A DNA stretch of 64,000 nucleotides from positions 164,502-228,501 of the forward strand of contig NZ_HG003685.1 of the NCBI RefSeq assembly GCF_000312365.2, in the 5' to 3' direction. Positions 19,401 to 25,435 of this stretch are shown here, one piece after another. Position 1 is the stretch's first letter. The number at the start of each line of letters is the position of its first letter. Under the pieces are notes generated by a model that worked only from the letters and a program-made list of their open reading frames with translations, was not told the DNA's origin and made no database searches. Both the position numbers and the translations under genes were made by a program. The stretch comes from Anaerococcus provencensis. Lineage in GTDB: Bacteria; Bacillota; Clostridia; Tissierellales; Peptoniphilaceae.

Positions 19401-21363
19401 GCTTTACCAGGACTCTTTCTATAGAGGAAATTCATTAAACGGACAATTTAGGTCAAACAAAAACCAGGTAGTAGTTTTAGATAAAAATGGGGCGGTAATT
19501 AATGTATTCCCATACAAATCTAATTACGAATTGCTAAGAAGATTTAATATGTCAAATGGCTACTATGCTGATAACGACAACTATAAGCCTCTAAGCTTAG
19601 ACAATTTCCAAGCTAATTATCCAATCTCTTTTGACCAAAGAAAACAAAGAGGTGATTATGAGGCTATGACCGATGAGGAAATGAGATTTAATGGCAGATA
19701 CGCCAATGACTTCTCCAAGGCCATTCTCATAAAATCTGATAATAGCAGAGTTAATCTAGGAAATATTTCCAAAAAAGATATAAAAATTCTCCTTATAGGA
19801 GATTATAGAAAAGATGAGACCATAAAAATGTGGGAGAATGCCCAATACATTGCTGATGGCGATTATGATTTATTAAATATCTCCTATTTGGGTAGTCAAA
19901 ACCTTATAAATGCCGAAAAAGAAAGATTTAAGAGCCTATATGATGTCAAAAAAGATATCTATATATCAGGCGCTTATAATAGCTTGTTTAACCTACAAAA
20001 ACCAGCAATTGTAGCTCTTGATAAGAATCAAAGATTTATCTTTAGCAAAGAATACAAGTCTAATGAAGATATAAAATATGTTATAGATAGGACTTTAAAT
20101 ACAAGTGCAACTAGCAAAACTATAACAGATTCTTACAAAGAAATTGGCGACTACGACGTATTAAATGAAATACCTGACAAAGAAGATGACCCAAATAAGA
20201 TTTATCCAATGTCCTTTGACCAACGTAAGGAAAGAGGAGATTATAGTATCTTTGAGCCAAACGAAAAAGATATCAACAAAAAATACTATGGCAAAGATAT
20301 GAATCTTTATATGATGGGTGACATGGCAAACCAAAATATCTACATCAAAGATTTCTTGGACAAAAAAGTAAATGTTATGCTTGTAGGATCCCCTCAAGAT
20401 AATAAATCCAGAATAATGTGGAAGAACTCAGCTTATATAAATACAGAAAACATAAAGCTAGTTAAGATTTCAAACTACAAGGGCATTGACGACCTAAAAT
20501 ATATGTTTGCATCTTACGATATGAACGATGTAAGTAATGATTTCTACTATGGTGGAGCAAAATTTGACTTTGACAAAGAAGTTTCATCACCATATATAGT
20601 TGTCACTGACGAAGATGGTAAATTATTATTTGTAAAAAGATATGCTACAAATGAAGATGTAGAAAGCTTGGTAAATAGAGCGCTAAAGACAAAGTATTCA
20701 GCTAACGATGGGCCAGATAACTTCCCACCAATAGCAAGTGACTCCATATCAAGCGATAACAAAGACCACGAGCCAGGTTATATAGCGCCTGCAAACATTG
20801 AAGAATTAGCAAGTAATTTCCCCTTAACTTTCGCCCAAAGAGAGTATAGGGGAGATTACGAAAATCTTTCAGATGAAGAGCTAAGGCAAAACCAAAGATT
20901 CTATGGTAGAGATATAAAAAATATAAATCTTTTAAGAAATGATAGCTCTTATCAGAGAATATCTGACATTGGAGATAAAGATTTGACAATATATCTCTTA
21001 GGAAACTACAAAGAAGAAAGTTCCTTTGAAATGTGGACTAATGCCTACCAATATGTCAGCGATGATTTCTCAATAAAGCTATTAAACTATGCAGCAAGTC
21101 CAAAAATATTAAATGACTCTATTGCAGCTCACAGTCTAGATTTAGGAGAAATTTATACAAATGGATCAGCCCTAGCCTACCTAAACAACAGAGTCAACAA
21201 CACAATCATAGCAGTAGACAAAGACTCTAAAGTTATCTTTATAAAAAATTATCAAGACAACAACGATCTAAAATACGTCTTAGATAGATGTGTGCGAACT
21301 AAGTATTCAAAAGACATCAAATCAAACCAAATTCCAGATATTTATGATGTAGTTTTAGATTAG
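13483..21363 (+). CDS. Giant secreted papain-family protein with Ig-like, rhodanese and repeated thioredoxin-fold domains
   Basis: 2626 residues. Signal peptide at 1-27. The C1A peptidase domain resembles the 999-aa neighbour, with Cys136 (GPNGSCWAF), His272 (NHAITIVGWDD) and Asn302 (CKNSWGSNWG), followed by the same lectin-like domain. A BIG2-like domain lies at about 510-595 and six MG2-like repeats at about 600-1220. A rhodanese domain at about 1232-1330 has ILDIRPRSDFDRAHI and a Cys1297 loop CKKANND. One more Ig-like repeat precedes a thioredoxin-fold-like module at about 1446-1615, then two Ig-like repeats and a PEPEPDPNPEPEP linker near 1840-1860. Four related modules of about 180-205 residues start near 1867, 2045, 2240 and 2445 (FPLSFEGAY, YPISFDQRK, YPMSFDQRK, FPLTFAQRE). 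Each ends with a strand like VVLDKNG plus a helix, as in TlpA-type folds but without CXXC. No sortase motif is visible. Confidence 0.85.
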   Translation: MKNKAKIFSLILSLSMLSQLAYPSFAASEDSKESSDLVEFNQVNENKYSDDEDIDLYEKAILNEEFNSDYQKDNPIKKDPYEIYTNYSAIDQKVTKKNLPRRYSRFNTFFVASNKYDLRDEGKVTSVKDQGPNGSCWAFATYGSAESVLLPDERMDFSEKHMRNTHGFDWGPSEGGTRTVSSAYLARRSGPVLEKDDPYDIFNGNSPENLPIAKELTRAYFFPDKRSAGDNDLLKRMIMENGGIYSAVMGGDEYLNKKTMAHYYNGGQAPNHAITIVGWDDDYSRKNFKTQPQGDGAWICKNSWGSNWGTQGGYYYVSYYDKNIGTQNSQYILKDLNPNEKIWQYDKLGMTSQVGLGEESYYANVFGPVAEDTYLTNVGLWTSANNAEYEIYVNTNIDNNAGLSDKTSIREGKMEFAGYEKVKVEDTFIPKGSKFAVIVRMKTPGYKYPIPIERPIKGFSSKVTAEPGQSFVSKEGEKWTDLTDQIPNANVSLKAFTFDADHFDQEDNQSQKIESISFKEKEKLMKIGDETTLAIDIKPSDIKAKDLRWESSDRTVCQLDNAGKVKAIGYGECVITARAKNSSKVFDTMRIKVDEANAEFKANIHSDKQNYLQGEQVGLNIGLKDQDDNQIVNKDIVCEIVTSHNQKFKYDLKTNLTGQANFNVRLDNAAAIGKYRVNIYYKDKLIGINTFNVESKDFAPTIENPLFVTNTLDKDKIRPNDKIKLVSKVCDKYGEIKRYAKVELTITSPSNKESKKSLYTNKEGEAIFDLSNEIFAKEGSYNLKVDASLSGYDPFSENLEVLVDRNTAEMEKLDLDIDMAKDEFMAGKESVNMAFIVSHEAKPIADANVRVSITDPNQKSYELDLKTDQEGKAVFSMDITDKNASGMYKIDASAFKDGYYDIEKSDTFFVKKEGKYLNISFESAKKDYKLNESAYIKVQVKDENNNPKRNASVELSIIDPNQKETKIRKVSDYNGYVFIYMTPKAYTSAGEYSISAYASAYNYPSARSNYKIRFGEENPDYKELKVEAKNKKDQYYVDEKPQISLVSLDEFANTVANCDVNITIKTPDGKIIVDRTKTDDKGKANWAYNLKLIPGKYEISFKAEKSNYKANSVRSSFLVEERPKLAKLVAKTTTDKKVYQGLDKAKVSLDLVDEKAKKIEDADVKVSIENKDGKDYKNLKTDKDGHISFDIDLKTQGKYTLNFEVSKDNYEGTKIRDVIFVINEQVATTSKEYIGTIKANEVDSYIEKNKPFILDIRPRSDFDRAHIETSFNLDYNDSDFDVFLDNISKDSHLLVVCKKANNDAVLEKLSEKGFKSVLLIEEGMEEYIKISDIDKETYNKNLDLLIRRDKDTYNPKNELKFTLKTQDTNNNYIANANVVYKVMDLANTVLDTGQIKTNNLGEADLIIKLADNTYPGKYKIIAKASKDGYKDADSAAIFNIASKEVVDNFTDYESAKKNLYFDHLKDSPENQRIIKNLYGKNILGENVINFAGKDQMLGDDFDLDKASLILFAGEKDPSLEKFAKLSHDTYNFMRISPKKDIDYLKENNLKRLISYSAVDRENNLRDGKLRLGEESKILVLDKDGRIVNLIDRKDFDNIKEILAKQNIKIVDTNVDPNIEINNNGKADIAISSPNTRIKRKDILEINVEIKDRYTGKALENRNIKYTLVDPFGRSVSYNRQTDKKGRHILRIGTNDKTSLGNYKIKVELLDADYKNTFKLLEYEVIDANTPDLLQMKADIATDKNKYDLGDTINLTIVAKDLNNSLLDKVKVSAILEDPNQNEVYNKSVQSDDKGNIKISFPTSDENSLGKYKIKLRINREGFKEYKKDLEVQLGNDPVNPEPEPDPNPEPEPYKPVNPIDVEEKEQNFPLSFEGAYALGFFETTDDLTMINLKTRYAKSYNNLVLYDKDNKARKIGDIIDNKRPSIFLMGDRIDENSKKMFENSSNIDNKAFNFVNVVTNGNAKDLETIGKGKLYQDSFYRGNSLNGQFRSNKNQVVVLDKNGAVINVFPYKSNYELLRRFNMSNGYYADNDNYKPLSLDNFQANYPISFDQRKQRGDYEAMTDEEMRFNGRYANDFSKAILIKSDNSRVNLGNISKKDIKILLIGDYRKDETIKMWENAQYIADGDYDLLNISYLGSQNLINAEKERFKSLYDVKKDIYISGAYNSLFNLQKPAIVALDKNQRFIFSKEYKSNEDIKYVIDRTLNTSATSKTITDSYKEIGDYDVLNEIPDKEDDPNKIYPMSFDQRKERGDYSIFEPNEKDINKKYYGKDMNLYMMGDMANQNIYIKDFLDKKVNVMLVGSPQDNKSRIMWKNSAYINTENIKLVKISNYKGIDDLKYMFASYDMNDVSNDFYYGGAKFDFDKEVSSPYIVVTDEDGKLLFVKRYATNEDVESLVNRALKTKYSANDGPDNFPPIASDSISSDNKDHEPGYIAPANIEELASNFPLTFAQREYRGDYENLSDEELRQNQRFYGRDIKNINLLRNDSSYQRISDIGDKDLTIYLLGNYKEESSFEMWTNAYQYVSDDFSIKLLNYAASPKILNDSIAAHSLDLGEIYTNGSALAYLNNRVNNTIIAVDKDSKVIFIKNYQDNNDLKYVLDRCVRTKYSKDIKSNQIPDIYDVVLD

Positions 21364-21370
21364 AGAGCTT

Positions 21371-21399
21371 AAAACTCCTTAGCCAAGCTAGGGAGTTTT
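21371..21399 (+). terminator. Terminator after the giant peptidase gene
   Basis: Stem AAAACTCC(T)TAGC / GCTAGGGAGTTTT with a short loop, 10 bases after the stop codon at 21363, then T-containing sequence. It ends the secreted-protein cluster. Confidence 0.7.
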
Positions 21400-21477
21400 A
21401 CTTTGAAAATTTTTACTCTTTTTCTTAATAAAGGTACAGTGAAGGTAGGAGAAAAAGTATAAGATAAGGAGCATTAA

Positions 21478-22536
21478 ATGGAAGAAAGTAAAAACAGAGA
21501 AGTTGGTAAGCGTGGGATTTTTAATGAGGATGGGGATATTGATCTTTCTAAGAGAAAGATTATCCAAGGTAATACCACAAATCTAAACGATTTTAACAAT
21601 CTAAAATACACCTGGACTAGCGATTGGTATAGGCAAGCTATGAACAATTTCTGGATTCCAGAGGAGATAAATTTAAACCAAGATATCAAAGATTATAGAA
21701 ATCTTGATGAGCACGAGAAATTTGCCTTCGATAGGATAATTTCATTTTTGACCTACCTAGATTCTATCCAAACAGCAAATTTACCAAATCTCCAAACATA
21801 CATTACTGCAAATGAGATAAACCTATGCCTATCAATTCAAACCTACCAAGAGTCTATCCACTCTCAATCATATTCATATATATTAGATACAATCTGTTCT
21901 CCAGAAGAGCGTAGCAAGATTTTATATATGTGGAAAGATGACGAGCACTTGCTTCACAGAAACGAATATATAGGCGACCAATACAATCATTTCCTAGAAA
22001 GAGATGATGAGTTTAACTTTATGAAAGCCATCATTGCAAATTACATCCTTGAAGGTATATACTTCTATTCAGGATTCTCATTTTTCTATAACCTAGGACG
22101 TAATGGTAAAATGCCAGGAACTGTTCAAGAGATAAGATACATCAATCGTGATGAAAATACTCACTTGTGGTTGTTTAGGTCATTAATCAACGACCTTAAA
22201 AAGGAAAGACCTGACTTATTTACAGAAGAGCATATCAAATATTACACAGAGATGCTAAAAGAAGGTGTAGAAGAAGAGATTGCTTGGGGCAAATACGCTA
22301 TTGGCGATAATATTGCTGGCCTCAATGGCAAGATGATTGAAGATTATATCAAATATCTAGGAAATCTAAGGGCAAAGGGCTTAGGTTTTGGTCCAATCTA
22401 TGAAGGATATAAAGAAATACCAAGCTCAATGAAATGGGTAGACGAATACTCAGATCCAAACCAAGTAAAAACAGATTTCTTTGAAGCAAAGGTATCTGCT
22501 TACTCTAAATCATCAGTAATAGAAGATGACCTATAA
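21478..22536 (+). CDS. nrdB: Ribonucleoside-diphosphate reductase, small (beta) subunit
   Basis: 352 residues. Class I R2 protein that generates the tyrosyl radical for ribonucleotide reduction. Metal ligands fit the family pattern: Asp95 (LTYLDSIQ), Glu125 and His128 in QTYQESIHSQSY, Glu192 (NYILEGIYF), and Glu226 and His229 in NRDENTHLW. The radical Tyr is Tyr132, four residues after His128, so this is a tyrosyl-radical enzyme rather than a radical-less class Ic or a remodelled R2. The usual C-terminal tail is acidic. The large subunit gene is not next to it: the upstream gene is the giant peptidase and a terminator follows at 22558, so it is a stand-alone unit here. Confidence 0.9.
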   Translation: MEESKNREVGKRGIFNEDGDIDLSKRKIIQGNTTNLNDFNNLKYTWTSDWYRQAMNNFWIPEEINLNQDIKDYRNLDEHEKFAFDRIISFLTYLDSIQTANLPNLQTYITANEINLCLSIQTYQESIHSQSYSYILDTICSPEERSKILYMWKDDEHLLHRNEYIGDQYNHFLERDDEFNFMKAIIANYILEGIYFYSGFSFFYNLGRNGKMPGTVQEIRYINRDENTHLWLFRSLINDLKKERPDLFTEEHIKYYTEMLKEGVEEEIAWGKYAIGDNIAGLNGKMIEDYIKYLGNLRAKGLGFGPIYEGYKEIPSSMKWVDEYSDPNQVKTDFFEAKVSAYSKSSVIEDDL

Positions 22537-22557
22537 AATATCTAAGTTAATCATTAT

Positions 22558-22587
22558 AAAAGACTGGAAATAAAAATCCAGTCTTTT
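22558..22587 (+). terminator. Terminator after nrdB
   Basis: Perfect 11-bp stem AAAAGACTGGA / TCCAGTCTTTT with an 8-base loop and T-rich 3' side, starting 22 bases after the nrdB stop. Confidence 0.85.
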
Positions 22588-22691
22588 ATTGTGTCCAAAA
22601 TTATTGAACTCTATTCTTTTAGTCAAAAAATATGCATCTATTATAGTTAAATACAAGACTTATCAAAAAATAAAAAAACTTATTAAAAAAG

Positions 22692-22750
22692 TTGAACAGT
22701 GTTCATTATGCCGGTATCATACTTTTGTAACAACAAATGAACGTTGTTCA
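22692..22750 (+). promoter_or_regulatory. Promoter with two TGAAC-N3-GTTCA operators upstream of the TetR gene
   Basis: TTGAAC at 22692-22697, a 17-base spacer and TATCAT at 22715-22720 form a promoter. Two 13-bp palindromes of identical half-sites lie at 22693-22705 (TGAACAGTGTTCA, over the -35) and 22738-22750 (TGAACGTTGTTCA, in the early transcribed region), 45 bases apart. This is the classical layout for autorepression by the TetR-family gene that follows. Confidence 0.8.
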
Positions 22751-22774
22751 TTTTTATAAAAAGGAGGGATAATA

Positions 22775-23356
22775 TTGGTAATTTACAAATCGAATGATAA
22801 GAAAGCGTTGATTATGGATGCGGCTATTAGAGTTTTTCAAAGAAAGGGTCTGGAGAAGACTTCTGTTAGAGATATTATGAAGGAAGCTGGCTTTGGACTT
22901 GGAACTTTTTATCTTTATTACAAGGACAAAAACGACCTTAAGGAGAAATTAGTTTTAGATTTGGCTAGCTCTATTATTATCAATGCTGAGAATTCTTGCA
23001 TGGGCGAGGATCCAATAGAAAGATATATATCTTTTGTCGATTATATCATTGATTATCTGATTGCCAATCCATTCGAACTAGACCTTCTTAGCAAGAATAT
23101 TACTTGGGCACTTTATACCGAGATTGAAAATGATCAAAGGTTAAGTAAAGCTGATTCGACTCTGAAATTTATCCTGAATAAATATGAGAATTTATTTTCG
23201 CGCTCATTTACAGAGCCTCAACAGCTATACATACTTTCTCTTACTATAGAAAACATCATTTCTACTTGTAAAAGTGCCTTGATGGAAGAATCCGTTCTTT
23301 CAATAGATGAGATGAAGCCAGTTTTGTTTGCTGTTATTAGAAAAATATTTAAGTAA
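22775..23356 (+). CDS. TetR-family transcriptional regulator
   Basis: 193 residues from a TTG start; AAGGAGGG seven bases upstream fixes it. The N-terminal helix-turn-helix is typical: IMDAAIRVFQRKGLEKTSV, then DIMKEAGFGLGTFYLYYKDK near residues 13-55. The C-terminal ligand-binding part is helical and not diagnostic. It is the first gene of an operon with the MMPL transporter and the heptad-repeat protein, 14 bases before the former. The paired operators in its promoter suggest autorepression and control of the transporter, probably relieved by a hydrophobic ligand or substrate. Confidence 0.9.
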   Translation: MVIYKSNDKKALIMDAAIRVFQRKGLEKTSVRDIMKEAGFGLGTFYLYYKDKNDLKEKLVLDLASSIIINAENSCMGEDPIERYISFVDYIIDYLIANPFELDLLSKNITWALYTEIENDQRLSKADSTLKFILNKYENLFSRSFTEPQQLYILSLTIENIISTCKSALMEESVLSIDEMKPVLFAVIRKIFK

Positions 23357-23370
23357 ACGGGAGATTAATA

Positions 23371-25425
23371 ATGAAAAGAATTGCAAATTATATTTCACAT
23401 CATGCAAAGTTAGTCCTCTTGGTAATGACATTGTTGCTTATCCCATCATGGATAGGCTACAAAAATACTGGTGTGAACTACGACATTCTCTCCTACTTGC
23501 CAAGCGACCTTGAGTCTACCCAAGGCCAAGAAATTCTAGATAAAGATTTTAAAAATGCTGCTACTGGGATGCTGATCCTTAAAGGGTCCGACCACGATGC
23601 AGATAAGCTTAAGAAAGAAATTCTAGAAATTGATGGTGTTGAGGATGTCATTTCAAAATCCTCTATTGTGGGGGATACAGTACCAAATGAATTTTTGCCT
23701 GACAATATAAGAGATGCTTTTTATGCGGAAGATTCGACTCTTTTGATGATCAAATTCGAAGAATCATCATCGTCATTTAAGACTATGGAGGCCATTGACC
23801 AAATCAAGGCCCTAGAGTCCAAAGAAAAATACCTATCTGGTATGTCTTCATTAGTAAAAGATACTAAGGAATTGATCGACCATGAGACTCCTATATATGT
23901 AGGGTTGGCAGTTGCTCTTGCCCTTGTAGTTTTAAGTTTGGCAAATGAATCAACTATCATACCTTTCCTATTTATGTTAAATATCGGCTATGCTATTTTG
24001 TATAACTTTGGTACAAACATATTTTTGGGAGAGATTTCATACATTACAAAGGCAATAGCAGCAGTTTTACAACTTGCTGTAACTACTGACTATTCAATAT
24101 TCCTTTACCACAGATATGTTGAAAAGAAAAAGAAAACAGAAAATAATGAAGATGCCATGGCAAAGGCAATACAATCAACTGTTGCATCAATATTTGCATC
24201 TTCTCTTACTACCTTTGCAGGGTTCTTAGTCTTGCTTTTGATGAGACTTACTCTTGGTCGTGACATTGGTCTCGTAATGAGTAAGGGTGTGCTTTTGGGA
24301 CTAATATCAACAGTAGTAGTACTTCCACCAATGCTATTGCTATCAGAAAAATGGGTCAACAGATTTAACCACAAGGTTTTATTGCCAGAATTTGATAAGA
24401 CCTCAAACTTTACCTTAAAGTACAGAAAAACTTTATTTATTGTATTTTTGGCCCTATTTATACCGGCAGTATATGGCTCAACTCATACAGATCTTTACTA
24501 CAACTTAGACAGGTCCTTGCCACAAGATTTGGACTCCATAGTAGCCTTAAACAAGATGAAAAAAGACTACGATATGGCTTCAACTCACTTTATAGTAGTA
24601 AAAGAAGACCTAAGCAAGCAATCTATCAACAACATGGTTGAAGAACTAGAAGATGTAGACGGAGTAAACAACGTCCTTAGCGTAAACTCTGCTACAGGCC
24701 TAACCCTACCATCAAGTGTCTTGCCAGATAAGTTACAAGACAACTTTGTGAAAAATGGCTACCAGATGATTATGCTAAACTCCAAATACCAAACAGCCTC
24801 ACCAGAGGTAAATAAGCAAATAAGTGAGATTAAAAAGATTGTAAAAGCTCACGATCCTGATGGATACTTGACGGGAGAAGCTGTTCTAACAGATGACCTT
24901 ACAGAAATATCTGACCGAGACTTTAAGATGGTAAACATTGCATCAATTATTGTGGTATTTTTGATAATTGCAGTGGTGTTTAAGTCATTTGCTATACCAG
25001 TTATACTAATTGCAGCCATAGAACTTGCTATATTTATAAATATGGGAATTCCTTTCTACACAGGAAAGACAATACCATTTATAACATCAATAATAATTGG
25101 TGTAGTACAACTTGGTTCTACAATTGACTATTCAATACTAATGACAGACAGATTCTTGTTTGAATACAAAAAAAGAAAAGATAAGAACGAGGCCCTAGCT
25201 GTTGCAACAAAAGAGACAGCAAAATCAATAGTTACATCTGCCCTATCATTTTTTGCGGCAACTATCGGCGTAGGTATATATTCAAAAATGGAAATAGTAT
25301 CAACTATATGTATATTTTTGGCAAGAGGAGCTATAATTTCAATGCTAGTAATTATAATCTTCCTACCAGCAATCATTAGTATTACATTCCCATTTATCAA
25401 AAAGACTACTAAAGGCTTAAACTAG
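23371..25425 (+). CDS. MMPL/RND-family transporter
   Basis: 684 residues, with the duplicated layout of RND permeases: helix 1 at about 13-31, an extracellular loop to about 165, five helices to about 325, then helix 7 near 352, a second loop to about 515 and the last five helices. The conserved helix-4 region reads TTDYSIFLYHRY (about 232-243) and its repeat in the second half reads STIDYSILMTDRF, both bearing the Asp-Tyr pair of the MMPL proton relay. It resembles YdfJ/MmpL-type exporters of lipids or drugs. It is co-transcribed with the TetR gene upstream and a secreted heptad-repeat protein downstream. Confidence 0.9.
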   Translation: MKRIANYISHHAKLVLLVMTLLLIPSWIGYKNTGVNYDILSYLPSDLESTQGQEILDKDFKNAATGMLILKGSDHDADKLKKEILEIDGVEDVISKSSIVGDTVPNEFLPDNIRDAFYAEDSTLLMIKFEESSSSFKTMEAIDQIKALESKEKYLSGMSSLVKDTKELIDHETPIYVGLAVALALVVLSLANESTIIPFLFMLNIGYAILYNFGTNIFLGEISYITKAIAAVLQLAVTTDYSIFLYHRYVEKKKKTENNEDAMAKAIQSTVASIFASSLTTFAGFLVLLLMRLTLGRDIGLVMSKGVLLGLISTVVVLPPMLLLSEKWVNRFNHKVLLPEFDKTSNFTLKYRKTLFIVFLALFIPAVYGSTHTDLYYNLDRSLPQDLDSIVALNKMKKDYDMASTHFIVVKEDLSKQSINNMVEELEDVDGVNNVLSVNSATGLTLPSSVLPDKLQDNFVKNGYQMIMLNSKYQTASPEVNKQISEIKKIVKAHDPDGYLTGEAVLTDDLTEISDRDFKMVNIASIIVVFLIIAVVFKSFAIPVILIAAIELAIFINMGIPFYTGKTIPFITSIIIGVVQLGSTIDYSILMTDRFLFEYKKRKDKNEALAVATKETAKSIVTSALSFFAATIGVGIYSKMEIVSTICIFLARGAIISMLVIIIFLPAIISITFPFIKKTTKGLN

Positions 25426-25435
25426 GAGGAAATTA

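Noticed and set aside
7610..21363. Sortase-anchored (LPXTG) surface proteins
   Set aside because: I looked at the C-termini of the large secreted proteins and found no LPXTG-like motif followed by a hydrophobic segment and basic tail.
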